Assembly (NCBI RefSeq): GCF_022539505.1
Contig: NC_061510.1
Span: 272,809,687 to 272,873,686 of the forward strand
Source of the DNA: Lolium rigidum
Lineage: Eukaryota; Streptophyta; Magnoliopsida; Poales; Poaceae
Length of the DNA: 64,000 nt
Reading direction: 5' to 3'
Shown: positions 10,903-23,599 of the stretch, one piece after another
Layout of the letters: each line of letters begins with the position of its first letter
How positions within the stretch are numbered: the stretch's first letter is position 1
Program-made: the position numbers and the translations under genes
The notes under the pieces: model-generated
Databases searched by the model: none
What the model was told of the DNA's origin: nothing
The model's input: only the letters and a program-made list of their open reading frames with translations

Positions 10903-12504
10903 AGATGGCGTGTATTTCACACGTTCGTTGGGCAACCCCAAGAGGAAGGTATGATGCGCACAGCAGCAAGTTTTCCCTCAGAAAGAAACCAAGGTTTATC
11001 GAACCAGGAGGAACCAAGAAGCACGTTGAAGGTTGATGGCGGCGGGATGTAGTGCGGCGCAACACCGGAGATCCCGGCGCCAACGTGGAACCCGCACAAC
11101 ACAACCAAAGTGCTTTGCCCCAACGAAACAGCTGAGGTTGTCAATCTCACCGGCTTGCTGTAACAAAGGATTAACCGTATTGTGTGGAAGATGATTGTTT
11201 GCGAGAAAACAAGTAAAACAAGTATTGAAGCAGATTTGTATTTCAGTATTAAAGAATGGACCGGGGTCCACAGCTCACTAGAGGTGTCTCTCCCATAAGA
11301 TAAAAGCATGTTGGGTGAACAAATTACAGTCGGGCAATTGACAAATAGAGAGGGCATAACAATGCACATACATGTCATGATAAGTATAGTGAGATTTAAT
11401 TGGGCATTACGACAAAGTACATAGACCGCCATCCAACCGCATCTATGCCTAAAAAGTCCACCTTCGGGTTATCGTCCGAACCCCTTCCAGTATTAAGTTG
11501 CAAAGCAACAGTACAATTGCATTAAGTATGGTGCGTAATGTAATCAACAACTACATCCTCGGACATAGCGCCAATGTTTTATCCCTAGTGGCAACAAGAC
11601 ACAGCACAACCTTAGAACTTTCTCGTCATCGTCCCGTGTGTCAATGCGGGCATGAACCCACTATCGAGCATAAATACTCCCTCTTGGAGTTAAGAGCAAA
11701 AACTTGGCCAGAGCCTCTACTAGTAACGGAGAGCATGCAAGATCATAAACAACACATATGCAATAACTTGATAATTAACATGACATGGTATTCTCTATCA
11801 ATCGGATCCCGACAAACACAACATAGAGTATTACAGATAGATGATCTTGATCATGTTAGGCAGCTCACAAGATCCAACAATGAAGCACAATGAGGAGAAG
11901 ACAACCATCTAGCTACTGCTATGGACCCATAGTCCAGGGGTGAACTACTCACTCATCACTCCGGAGGCGACCATGGCGGTGTAGAGTCCTCCGGGAGATG
12001 AATCCCCTCTCCGGCAGGGTGCCGGAGGAGATCTCCAGAATCCCCCGAGATGGGATTGGCGGCGGTGGCGTCTCTGGAAGGTTTTCCGTATCGTGGTTTT
12101 TCGCATCAGGGGTTTCGCGACGGAGGCTTTAAGTAGGCGGAAGGGCAGAGTCGGGGGGCTGACAAGGGGCCCACACCACAGGGCGGCGCGGGCCCCCCTT
12201 GGCCGCGCCGCCTTGTGGTTTGGACACCTCGTGGCCCCACTTCGTATGCTCTTCGGTCTTCTGGAAGGTTCGTGGCGAAATAGACCCCTGGGTCTTTGTT
12301 TCGTCCAATTCCGAGAATATTTCGTTACTAGGATTTCTGAAACCAAAAACAGCGAGAAACAAAGAATCGGCACTTCGGCATCTTGTTAATAGGTTAGTTC
12401 CGTAAAATGCACGAATATGACATAAAGTGTGCATAAAACATGTAGGTATCATCAATAATATGGCATAGAACATAAGAAATTATCGATACGTCGGAGACGT
12501 ATCA
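10903..12504 (-). mobile_element. Solo LTR of family B inside gag (1602 bp)
   Basis: On the minus strand it starts TGATACGTCTCCGACGTATC and ends CGCCATCT, matching the 3' LTR at 6856-8452 along its length. It has perfect 5-bp target duplications and no internal region, so it is most likely the product of recombination between the two LTRs of a complete copy. It splits the chromovirus gag and is therefore younger than that element. ORFs inside it (for example 10917-11432 and 11945-12373 on the minus strand) mirror those of the other LTR copy and are not counted as genes. Confidence 0.9.
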
Positions 12505-13430
12505 ATGACGCAACAGAACTTTCTCCAGTACATGCAAATGCTGGAAGAAAGACAACGCGCAACTATGGAGCGGCAAAACAAGTTCTTTCAGGAATTGCTG
12601 TAGCGGAATAGGGTGGAGAGACCAGAAAATCAAGGTGTTACTTTGTCGGACTTCCAGAACACCAAGCCAATATCTTTCGCCTATGCGCCAAAAGCCATGG
12701 ACGTGCGCAGAGGATTGGTTGATGGACACTGAGCGCAAGCTCAATACTGTTGGATGTTCTGATCAGGAGAAAGTAAGATACGCAACACATTTGTTGTGTG
12801 GACCCGCCACATCATGGTGGGATAACATTGTAGCGGTATACCCAGCTGAGAAGGTTTTCACCTGGGAAGAGTTCAAGAGGAAGTTCAGGGAATCCAATGT
12901 CCCTGGGAGTATAATAGAGCTGAAACGCAGCGAGTTCGAGAATCTCGAACAGAAGGATAAAGCCATTCTGACTTACGTCAGAGAGTTCTCAGGGCTATCT
13001 CGATACGCCGCTGAGGAAGTCAACACAGAGGAGAAAAGAAAGAAGAGATTTATGAGAGGACTGAGTCCAGCACACAAAGTGCAACTCAGGATGTTGAGAG
13101 CCACTGAGTTTCAAGAGTTGGTGGATGTAGCCATCACTCTAGAAGATGATTTCAAACAAGTGCAAGAAGAGAAGAGAAAGAAGGCCAAGTTTGAGCCGAA
13201 AAAGTTAATCAACAACAAGCCCAACACCAGCCAGCATCACAGTTTATGGCTCAAATCATTTGCCGTAGTTGTGGAGCCAAAGGACACTACTCGAAGGATT
13301 GCAGGAAGCCCAAGATAATATGTTTTGGGTGTCGCCAGGAGGGGCACATGTTGAAGGATTGCCCTGATAGAAAGAATGGAGGTGGACAGTCAGGAGGAGG
13401 TGGGGGTCGAAGTGGGAATTCCGGAGGGAA

Positions 13431-16400
13431 TTGGAAGAACAAGAAGCCTTCGGGAAGCTTAACTGTACCAGCCTAGAGCAGGTGATTAATTCAGACAAAG
13501 CAGTCATATGTACGCTTCAGATACTCACTCATCCTGGCAAAGTACTTTTTGATACTGGTGCAACCACATCATTCATTTCTCAGCAATTCATCATCAAACA
13601 TGGGATTAGTTGCACTAAGTTAGAAACACCTATTACCATACTATCTGCAGGGGGGACGATATTAGTTACCCACGTTAAGCAAGAGCAGGTCATCATGATC
13701 CGTAGATGTGCGTTTGACGTAGACCTGTTTGTTCTACCTATGAAGGACATAGATGTCATTCTTGGTATGAACTGGTTAGAGGCGAATGGAGCTTTGATAG
13801 ATTGTGCAAACAAGACAGTGTCTTTGAAAAGCCCAGATGGAGGAAGGATGATTTATCAAGGAGACAAACATACTCAGATTGAAGTTGAGCTACAGATGAA
13901 TAGCATGAAAGAAGTGAAGCTGGAGGACATCCCGATAGTGAATGAATTCCAAGATGTTTTTCCGAAGGAATTACCTGGAATGCCACCAGATAAGGGAGAT
14001 AGAATTTACTATTGACCTAATTCTGGGAACAGCCCCAATTGCCAAGGCACCATACAAGATGGGACCTAAGGAGTTGAAGGAACTCAAAAAGCAATTGGAT
14101 GATTTGGAACAAAATGATTCATACAAGAAAGTATTTCACCTTGGGGATCACCAGTGATATTTGTGGACAAAGGGGATGGAGGCCGTAAGATGTGCGGAGA
14201 TTACCAGAACCTGAATAATGTTACTATCAAGAACAAGTATCCACTTCCCAGGATTCAAGACTTGTTTGATCAAGTCAGGGGAGCAGGAGTCTTTTCCAAG
14301 ATTGATCTGAGATCAGGGTATCACCAGATAAAGATCAAGAAAGAAGATGTTCCGAAAACTGCTTTTGTTTCAAGGTATGGACATCATCAGTACTTAGTCG
14401 TACCTTTTGGATTGACCAATGCCCCAGCAATATTCATGAACCTCATGAACAAGATATTCATGCCTTATCTTGACAAGTTTGTCATCGTGTTCATCGATGA
14501 TATCTTGATATATTCCAAGGATAAGACTGAACATGCAGAGCATCTCAGGATAGTGTTGCAAACACTAAGAGAGCATCAACTTTATGCCAAATTCAGCAAG
14601 TGTGAGTTTTGGCTAGAACAAGTAGAATTTCTTGGACATGTTGTCAGCAAGGATGGAATAGCAGTAAACCCAAGCAAGGTAGCAGTTGTTTTAGAGTGGG
14701 AAGCACCTAAGAATGTCAAGGAAATCAGAGGATTCTTAGGAATGGCATGATACTATAGGAGATTCATTGAAGGATTATCCAAAATAGCGAGACCAATGAC
14801 TAAGTTGTTAAGGAAGAACACACCATTTGTGTGGTCAGATGAGTGTGAGAAGAGTTTTCAAACTCTAAAAGAGAAATTAACCACCGCACCAGTGTTAGCA
14901 GTTCCAGAAACTGGCAAGGACTATACAATATATTGTGACGCATCGAAGCATGGATTGGGATGTGTACTCATGCAAGATCGGAATGTGATATCATATGGAT
15001 CAAGACAATTGAGACGTCATAAAGTCAATTACCCAACACATGACGTAGAGCTAGCAGCAGTTGTATTTGCATTGAAAACTTGGAGACATTTTCTTTATGG
15101 AGCCAAGTGTGAGCTTTATACAGATCACAAGAGTCTCAAATACTTCTTCGCTCAGAAGGAACTGAACATGAGATAGAAAATATGGCTCGAGTTAATCAAG
15201 GATTACGACCTGACCATCAACTACACCCCAGGAAAGGCTAATGTTGTAGCTGATGCCTTAAGCAGAAAGAGTACCGGAGGAGTTGAACAAGAAATAGCAC
15301 CGGAGCATAAGAGGGAGATAAGTCAAGCACAGATACAACTCTGGGAAAAGGAAGCACGTGAGGGACTAGCAGCACTGCAAGTTGCGGAAGAATTGAACAT
15401 GAATTTGAAAAATGAGATCATATTGGGTCAGTTGGATGATCCATTCATTGTGGAAGAGATACGAAGGATCGCGGAAGGAAGATCCTCGGAGTTTAAAATA
15501 GGAGAATCTGGATCCTTATGGTTTCAGAAAAGGATTTGTGTTCCAGATAATGCCGAGATTAAGGAAGTTATACTCAGAGAAGCACATCAAACACCGTATT
15601 CAATCCATCCAGGAAGTACAAAGATGTACATGGACCTAAAAGAGTTGTTCTGGTGGAACAACATGAAGCGGGAAATTGCTCAATATGTGGCAGAATGTCA
15701 CACATGTCAGAGAGTTAAGGCAGAACATCAAAGTCCCGCAGGACCATTGCAACCGTTACCAATTCCAGAATGGAAGTGGGAGGAGATAGGAATGGATTTT
15801 ATCACCGGACTACCCATGACCAATAAAAAGAAGGACATGATATGGGTAATCGTGGAACGGTTGACTAAGAGTGCACATTTCTTAGCGGTGAATCAAAAGG
15901 ATACCGGTGAGAAACTTATAGATCTTTATATTAAACAGATTGTGAGTAAACACGGAGTTCCCAAGAACATAGTGTCAGATCGAGGATCTATGTTCACATC
16001 AGCCTTCTGGAAACAATTACACGAAGATTTGGGATCCAAGTTGGACTATAGCACAACTTATCATCCTCAGACGGGAGGACAAACCGAGAGGACGAATCAG
16101 ATACTTGAGGACATGCTTAGGGCTTGTGCCCTAGACTTCGGATGATCATGGGAGGAACACCTACCATTAGCGGAGTTTTCTTACAACAACAGCTATCAAA
16201 GCAGTATCAAGATAGCACCGTTTGAAGCTCTGTACGGAAGGAAGTGTAGGTCACCAATTTGTTGGTATGAAGCAGGTTCGAGCAAGGAGTTTGATCCATA
16301 CTATGTGAAGGAGAAGCAGCAGATCATTGATGTCATAAGGGACAGACTCAAGATAGCTCAAAGCCGACAGAAGAGTTACGCATATCAGAAGAGAAGGACA

Positions 16401-16883
16401 TGTGAACCAAAAGTTGGAGATATGGTATACCTTAAGGTAAGTCCAATGAAATGTCTTCAGAGATTCCGGGTAAAGGGGAAGCTTAGCCCTAGATACATCG
16501 GACCTTTCAAGATATTGAGTCAGAACCGAGGGGTAGCCTTTGAATTGGATCTACCGGGAAGGTTATCTCAGATACACAACGTATTCCATGTGTCACAACT
16601 CCGTAGATGTCTAAAGATACCAGATGAGCCAGTATCTCATGACGAGCTAGATCTTCAGCCAGATTTGACTTATATTGAAAAGCCAGCCAAGATTCTCGAG
16701 GCGAACTAGAAACAACTCAGAAACAGAGCAATCAAATACTGCAAAATACAACGGAAACACCATCCCGAGAGAGAAGCCACCTGGGAGAAAGAGGAAGATC
16801 TAAGGAAATCCTATCCGGAGTTATTTAGGTATTACCAACCACAACTTCAGGACCAAGTTTTCTTTAAGGGGGAAAGGCTGTAA
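13431..16883 (+). pseudogene. Chromovirus pol: protease, RT, RNase H, integrase, chromodomain
   Basis: The order is as follows. Protease with LFDTGATTSFIS (about 13550). RT with [11 protein letters not shown] (about 14304) and the [10 protein letters not shown] active site (14490). RNase H with [13 protein letters not shown] (about 14930) and [10 protein letters not shown]. Integrase with an HHCC zinc finger (H in IHPGSTKMY; CHTC near 15698), then the DDE core (MDFI, SDRG and the Glu in NQILE, 15790-16110). Chromodomain at about 16690-16850 (EREATWEKEEDLRKSYPELF). Stops or shifts occur near 13990, 14120, 14748, 15173, 16141 and 16707. Three of these change GGA to TGA or its neighbourhood; two fit deaminated CAG/CTG codons. 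The frame runs through the polypurine tract and stops at TAA 16881-16883, inside the 3' LTR. Confidence 0.9.
16865..16878 (+). other. Polypurine tract of the chromovirus
   Basis: The purine-rich AAGGGGGAAAGGC directly precedes the 3' LTR start TGTAACATCCC at 16879. It primes plus-strand synthesis in LTR elements. It also lies in the last codons of pol. Confidence 0.8.
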
Positions 16884-19800
16884 CATCCCAGTATTCGAGA
16901 CGATTGCGAGGTAGTTTTAGAAAGGGATGTGCATTGCATCGTAAAATATGGGGAAATTTCACGCTTATTTATAAACTACAACACAAGGGGGGACAAGTTT
17001 CTCTAACGACACCAGACAGGGTTAGGGTTTAGAGAGTTCGATAAACTTGGACCTATCCTATATTAACTTAGGGTTTCGAGAAGAGACGGGAACATTTCAT
17101 ATTTCAATTTAAGTTGCATGATTGAATTCAAACAAGTTAGTGTTGAATTTCAAATTCAAACTTCAATTTGATATAACATAATTCAAATAAGGATTAATGC
17201 AATAAACAATTTTAGAAATTGGAAAATTATGAATATAAAAGAATAGAAACATATATGAAAAGCTCTTTAGAGAAACTTGAGCTTTATTGATATTCACACA
17301 CAGATACATTTTCAATTACAATATTCATATGAATTATTAATATTATAACACATTTCTGAAATTGAACAAGTGAAAAAGAAAAAAGAAAATTACAAAGTAC
17401 AAGAATATGCTAAACTACACTAAGAGATCATTTTGATCTTCTTGATCCACACATGATTGAGAGATCCTTGATCATCCCTCCAAATCTGCATACACAAACA
17501 AAGAAACAAAAGAAGTATTAAGCCAAGTGGAAATGACACTTGGCAGGTTAGTAAACAAAACTGAATTGGATGGATATTACCAAGATCAGCCGTGCTGATC
17601 CACTCAAATGCCCAAGTTCCAACAGGGAACCACCTAAGCAGCTCACAAGGCATAGTGCATGCCCAATAGCACACAGACCAGAGGGGAGTCACCAAAATGG
17701 TGCCAGGCTTGCTGTCGACCAAGGAAGCAAGGAGAGGCACATATATAAACTTTTTCAAGCCAAAACCCTAGCAGCTCATCGATAGAAGCTTCACCAGGGT
17801 AAGAACACAAGAACAGGAAGAACATATAACCAGCAAACTATCCAGAAATAGTTCCACCAAGAACTGCTCACTGTTGATCAAGACACCATGGAGTAGATCA
17901 AGCACAAGCTAGCCAGGAGGAGCAGGGCAAGCACACAAACCATCCAGAAGCAAATCCTCTACACCAACACCTTTGTCTAGGAGCTGGAGTGAGGTATAAC
18001 CAGAGAATCATGAGCAAGCTTTGTTTTGCTCATAATAATCAAGCATATGCATAAGCCACACAAGCCATAGGGTGGAGTTACCCTATTTGTATCATCATTT
18101 GGCACACAGCCATTTGGTGCAAGCAAAATAAGGGAAAAGCTAGTAGGAAATCATCCAAGGGAACATTGGTTAAGTCAACATAATTGTCATGGAGCTAACC
18201 AAAGTAATCCAGCAAAGATTTGATCCCTAACTAACCCAACCAGACTCACCAAGCACCACATAGCTAGCTAAACCATCAGATTATAGACAGTTATATGTCT
18301 ATTTTCATTTCAACATCAACTATACTGGAAGCACATGAATGTCTGCCAGTAATATTGCACATAAATATACAGAAGGGGTAGGAGCAACCATAACTAGCAA
18401 GTCATGCACTGCTAGGGTCACAACAACTACCCAGCCATCCATAAAAGCCAACCAGAGCATCATATCATCACTCCAAGGAGTTCAAGCATCACAGGAGGTG
18501 CCAACACATGTTGGTTTCCATCCAGATATTGCACAGATGCACAGGAATCATCACTGCATCAAGCAGTTCATGCCTATTTCTCAGAAATATGAAGCACAAC
18601 TTCACTGACAAGCACAAATACTTGATATAAACCACACAGATGCAGCCAGATGCATCAAATAAACCAACTAGCCAACAGTATTGCCTTTACAAGTAACAGC
18701 AACCACCAGTACTTGGTGAGAAGCTTGATACACAAGCAACAACAGCATGTAAGATAAAACAGACAAGTGTATGATCACCTTCAGGATTCTCCAGATCATA
18801 ATCTTGCTGCGTTTTCCCTAAGTGAGTCAAAAGAAGCTTGTCAGAGAAAAGCGAGCCAAGAAGAATTTGATGATCCGAAGAAATAGAAGAGATATGAGTA
18901 CTTACTCACAAAACGTCGACTCTGCGACTCCATGCGAGTGAGGATTTCTTTTTCACGAGCAGACTGCTGGGCTATATTATCAAACAGGTAGCCCATGATG
19001 ATCACATGATCATCCAAAGCCACAGAGATAAGCAGTAACCACTGCAAGCATCAGTAGATGCTTTACCAAGCCAAAACATGCACCAACACCAGATATGAGC
19101 ACCAGCCAAGCACAAACAGCAGGTTAGCAAGCAAACAACAAGCAGCTGATGATCAATGGATCATCAGAGCTTGCTTGAGCATGCCAAAGCATGCTAGAGT
19201 CAAGCCTAGCATCAGTAATTAACCAGTCACTGAATAATACACCAAACCTTAACTGAATTAAACAGAAACTGAATATATAAATTATAATTGTATCAGAAGC
19301 ACATCAAAGAGGTGATGTGTTACTGAATCCAACTACACAAGCAGCACATAGCAACAGCTGCTGAAGCAGCATGGCAAGCCATGAGCATCATAGCATGCTC
19401 ATGAGCAATTGCATTAGAGTCACAGCAGTAACAACAACATAACCACAAGCATAGGAGTAGCTGTAGACAAGTGATACAGGCATGAGCAGGCCAGTAGCAT
19501 ACATGGATTTCACAAGAACCATGCACAGCAAGTAGGGAGGAGCAGCATAGGCTAGAACAACAGCAAAGCAGTAGCATAGGCATGGCAACAAAAGCAGCAC
19601 ACAGCAGCAGCACACAGCAACAACATCAGCACAACACCATGGATGCCAAAGCAACCAGTGGTGAGTGAGGAGGAAGAACAGATGAGAAGGAGAGGGTGGA
19701 GCACATACCTGGGCAAGCAGATGGCAGTCGCAGCCATGGCGGCCACGGCGGCACACGCCGGGTGCACGGTGGCGCCAGGCCAAGCCAAACCAGGCCACGG

Positions 19801-22105
19801 CCAACACCGCAACACCCAGCACCCCCACGGTGTAGACCACGGAGGTGCCACATAATCAGAGACGCCGGTGAGTGGCGGATCGCCGTGAATCCGCAAACCC
19901 TAGGTTGCAGAAGGGGGTCGGTGGCGAGCGGAGAGGGCGAGATCTCCAGATCGAAGACGGTAGAAGTGAGCGGCGTCACGGGGCGGTTCGATTGCGCCGC
20001 ACGGCTAGGATCAGTACTATCGGAGTCAGCCGGAATCGGCCGGCGATGGCGAGGGCGACGCAGGCGTCGCGAGAGAGGAGCTAGGGTTAGGGTTTCAGTA
20101 GCCCGCGCGAGAGAGAGAGAGAGAAGTGAGGCTGGTCGAGCCGGACCAGGTGGGTCGGTTCGACCTAACCCACTGGGTTACACCGACAGGTGGGCCCAGG
20201 GGTAATTTGGTCATTTCCAAATTCTCCTTAAACTGAAACTTTGACCAAATTTTAAAAATGGAATGTAACTCTAAGAAAAATAGAGAAAAATATGCAAACT
20301 AGTTAAAATTTATTCTCTATCCAAATAAAATATGCGATAGAATTTTTGAGACAACAAACTTTGAATCATTATTTAATTCAAATAAAAAGGATTAATAAAG
20401 AATCATTAAAAATAAGACCATATTTTTTAATGATTAAATAAGTCCATAAATTAAAAAGGACTTCAAAATAACTTGGCAATATTCCAAGTTAATATTTTCA
20501 CTCTTAAGGAGAAATCATAAATTGTTCTTATTCGACACCTCTAACACGAAGTAACAAAACACCGGGAAGCGGGGAACCAAACCCTAAAAATGGAAAGTAT
20601 GATATTTGAATCTTTAACCATTGCCCTTACCGGACAATGATGCTATCTTTCAGAAACAGAGGACAAGGGTCAGTCCACACCATCGAACTGCAACACTTTG
20701 CAGTCTTCAGGCAAGTTCATCGCTTGCTCATGTCAACTTGAGTATTTTTATCAAATTACTTGCAAATTACTATACTTATCACTCTTGCATGAAAAGTAAT
20801 ATTGTTATCTTCATAACTATGAATATGACTAAATGGTGGGCAATGGAACCATGGTATGAGTATGGTGAAGGTTCCATTGCAAGGGTTATATCCATCTAGG
20901 ATTAAACAACAAATGTCGTCCAGTGATTCTTGTGCCGTAAAACTCGTGTTAACCATAATATCTGGAATGGGACAGAGTAGTCAATTGTGCTTTTTCCTCT
21001 CGTACATCAACGAATGCGCTTACCGTAGCAGTTGTATCTTGCGAGAACAACCGGAGGGGTGGGGAACCTCTAAGTCCCCACGGTAATGCGGTCTATGATG
21101 GGTTGCAATGACCGGCGAAGGTATCAGGTCGTTGAACCAGGTATTAGTCGAGGTTGATGGTATCCAATGGATACGCTGACCGGCGAGGACCCAAGGTCGG
21201 AATTTCAACAAAGGGTTGGTGTGCGAGGTCGCGAAGGAGTATAATTTGGCTAAGACCTTATACCGGGCCTCACACCAAAGGAAGTGTGGACGGAAAAGTT
21301 GCCCGGTTGGCACCAAGGTTAAGATCTCTTATGGGTAAAGCAACACACCTCTGCAGAGTGTAATGAATTGTGACATGTCACTCCTTGTTCCGGGATTTGG
21401 AACTGCGAACGTTGCCGGAAAGGAACTCCATGAAGTTCTAGTAAACCTGTGAAGGCTGACGGACATAGTTCTTCTGAATAAAAGCAACCTTTTGAAAAAT
21501 GGTTATAAAAACATGCATTGGTATTAGATTTTCTAGTCTAATATCGTAGCTAGTGCATTAAACACCTCTTTCCTAATACGAACTTGTTGAGTACGCTCGT
21601 ACTCATACCTCTTATAATCCCTTGCTTATACTGTCTAAATCACCTCGAGGAGGCAACTGACGGACAAGGCGGAGCAGAGGAGATCTGCTATGAGGAGCCA
21701 GGCCTCTCAGGCAGTGTAGAAGGCGTAGACTACCTTATGTTCTATGGAACCGGGGATGCTTCCGAAGGAGAACAATCTTAGACTACCGTAGTATTAGTAG
21801 TAACCGAGCAGTGCGAACACTTTAGTACTTAGTTGCTCAGGTGGAATAAATGTATAACCTACTAACACTCTTATATTGTAAGTTAAGTTGGGTTCACCTC
21901 GAACCCAGGAGTAAACCTCTCTGGACCCAGAGGAGCTCTGAGATGATGTATATGTTTGGATTGTAATATTTTGTGAATGAGTTATGGACCAGCTATGTTC
22001 TGTTGTACTACTCTGAGGGATGTAATATTTGTGAATTGGTACTTCGTGAATGTTTTATCAACGACTGGCATACTACAACATGCAGTGGTATGCAGGGTCA
22101 CTACA
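16879..22105 (+). repeat. 3' LTR of the chromovirus (5227 bp)
   Basis: It starts TGTAACATCCCAG and ends GGTCACTACA; the last 734 bp match the 5' LTR remnant. No intact ORF of note is present. The GC-rich stretch 19690-20200 holds overlapping ORFs on both strands, with GAGAGA repeats and an AAACCCTAGG motif, and looks like transcript leader or promoter-like DNA rather than a gene. AT-rich, non-coding DNA fills 16900-17400 and 20200-20620. LTRs above 5 kb are known in the Del/Tekay lineage. Confidence 0.8.
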
Positions 22106-22462
22106 ATATTCCCGCCAGTTCCGCCGATACCGTCCTACATCTTCCCGCTCTTTCCACCGTTTCCCGCCATTGTCAGCGCTATATGAAGGCGGGAAGTGGT
22201 GGAAGGGCAACATCTCACCCTAGTTCTACAGATTTCTCTCTCACACAGCTCACCCATGGCATCCGGTGATCTTATCCTCACCCACGTGGAGGTGGAGGCG
22301 CTCAGCGTCTCCAACTACCCTTGCATTTCGGGGTTCATATGCCCCCCGGGTTGGCGCATGAGCGTCGGAGGCGTACCGGTCTCCCCCGGCCCCCAAGGTG
22401 CAACTCCTCAACTTAGGATGCCTTCTTCGCCAATCGCCAAGAGATGGAGCTCACCATGAGGG
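22106..22462 (+). mobile_element. Remnant of a CACTA-related accessory region with ORF
   Basis: The first 150 bp contain repeated TTCCCGCC-type units, as found at 53100-53165 in CACTA-2. An ORF from ATG 22256 to 22459 shares the motif MSVGGVPVSPGPQG with LLSVGGVPVPPVPLG in the CACTA-2 ORF at 53244, and the upstream DNA is related too. The ORF breaks off where the antisense LTR fragment begins. The Tekay-like element appears to have inserted at the left edge (flank ATATT). Confidence 0.5.
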
Positions 22463-22975
22463 CCTTAGGGTTGACGGAATCCTGCAGGTTAGCACGAGAC
22501 ATCGGATACCAAGCAAGCAAAGAGCGTGATTTACCCAGGTTTGGGGCCCTCAATGAGGTAAAACCCTTACTGCTGCTTGTCTGATCTTGATTATGGGTAA
22601 AATCGATTAAATGGAGGAACAGATAGACTACGTGATGGTGATCTCACCGGGAGGCAAGGTTTCTAGGGCTTGGTGTATGCGTGGTTGTATGTGATTGTGA
22701 GGGTAGGGTCCGGCAGGCGCTCTCTTGGCCTTTATATAGGAGGCCAGGTCCCGAGAGTCCTACACGGTTTCAACTAGGTTACAAAAAGATCTAATCTATC
22801 ATTTCCTTATTCGACGTCTCCTTGCCTTGTCCATCATGAATCTGTCCCCTTCTATCTTTCCACCGTTGCAACCAATGTATTGGTCCATCTTGAGCTGCGG
22901 TGAATCTCATGGGCCCCTTGTTGGGCCAAAGGAGGTAGGCCAATGTCGAGGTACCCGAAGGGTAATGCCCACATC
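22463..22975 (-). mobile_element. LTR fragment of family C, antisense
   Basis: Read on the minus strand it begins TGATGTGGGCATTACCCTTC and ends ...GTCAACCCTAAGGCCCTCATG. The same family occurs in plus orientation at 60924-61466. A TATA-like TATATAAAG (22731-22739 on the minus strand) flanked by GGCCTCC and GGCC lies in the middle, as in the other copy, followed by the leader-like ACCTCAT(C/T)GAGG and ACCTGGGTAAATC region. The precise ends and any target duplication are unclear. Only LTR-like sequence is visible, with no internal region. Confidence 0.65.
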
Positions 22976-23584
22976 ACGCCCTATCCCCCCGCCCCCCGCA
23001 GCCGGAGAGGCCGGAGGAGGGGCCGGAGTGGAAGGCGTCGCCGGAGTACGCCATGGTCGCCGGCGACTTTAGCTGCCCCGGCGACCGGAAGGATTTCCTG
23101 GGCCAACGCATGGCCATCCGCGCCTCCCTGAAGCCACCAATGCCGTCGCCGGTGGAGGCTGGCCAGTGCTAGTGGGTGAAGGAGGAGCAGGCCTACCGTG
23201 CATGCCGTGGTGACGACAGCCTAGGTTGCATCCGATGCGGCCATCTGTCGTCGCCACTTGCGCCGCCACAGCCTCTGCAGATGCAACTGCCACTGCCGCC
23301 TCGTAGGTTCGAGCCGCGCCCGGCTAGCGACGACGACGGCTCCTCCAATGACAACGACGACGACTTGGAGTCCATGTGCTATAGGCCCACATATGAATAT
23401 GACTTGTCTTTTATTTATAATGGAATAATAATAATTTTATTTAAAATGTACATCATTTGTATGGGGTCACGGCTGGGGGCTGACCAGTCCCCATTTTCTG
23501 TTTAGCGCCAGAGCCCCCCCCCCCCCCCATATGGGCCAAAAATGGGTACCACCGGAGCGTATATGGGGGGAGTGGAGATGCTCT
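22976..23584 (+). mobile_element. Remnant of a non-autonomous DNA transposon (PIF/Harbinger-like terminus)
   Basis: The right end, read on the minus strand, is TAAGAGCATCTCCACTCCCCC, similar to the GAGCATCTCCA termini of grass PIF/Harbinger elements. A plus-strand frame at 22990-23380 encodes an acidic protein fragment ending in a run of Asp (SDDDGSSNDNDDDLE), with one in-frame stop near 23170. I do not recognise it as a host protein. A homopolymer of 15 C lies at 23514-23528. The left end is not identifiable. Confidence 0.4.
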
Positions 23585-23599
23585 TATTTGGCTTTGAGT

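Larger units (their letters stand above)
10784..13476 (+). pseudogene. Chromovirus gag, split by a solo LTR and frameshifted
   Basis: The N-terminus starts at ATG 10784 (MSEMLGEESEAQ...), with a Glu/Lys/Ala-rich helix and a run of prolines, and is cut at 10902 by the solo LTR of family B. It resumes at 12505-12510 (MTQQNFLQYMQ) with a retrotransposon gag domain containing the conserved TERKLNTVGCSDQEKVRYATHLL and WEEFKRKFRE stretches (about 12710-12890). Two CCHC zinc knuckles follow near 13261 (CRSCGAKGHYSKDC) and 13321 (CFGCRQEGHMLKDC), then a glycine-rich linker. A TAG stop at about 12602 fits deamination of a CAG codon, and there are frame changes near 12700 and 13230. Gag packages the RNA into virus-like particles. 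Confidence 0.85.
8453..22105 (+). mobile_element. Tekay/Del-like chromovirus (Ty3-gypsy LTR retrotransposon), decayed
   Basis: The element has a truncated 5' LTR (8453-9182), a primer site, ORF0-type genes, gag, pol with the order protease-RT-RNase H-integrase-chromodomain, a polypurine tract and a 3' LTR (16879-22105). This domain order with a C-terminal chromodomain defines chromoviruses, and the very long LTR and tRNA-Met primer site suit the Del/Tekay lineage. The flank after the 3' LTR is ATATT; the left flank is hidden by the nested insertions. Stops and frameshifts occur in every coding part and the 5' LTR is interrupted by element B, so the copy is not autonomous. Confidence 0.85.

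Noticed and set aside
19388..20205. ORFs in the GC-rich part of the chromovirus 3' LTR
   Set aside because: Cys/Val-rich or Arg-rich translations without motifs; composition effects within an LTR.
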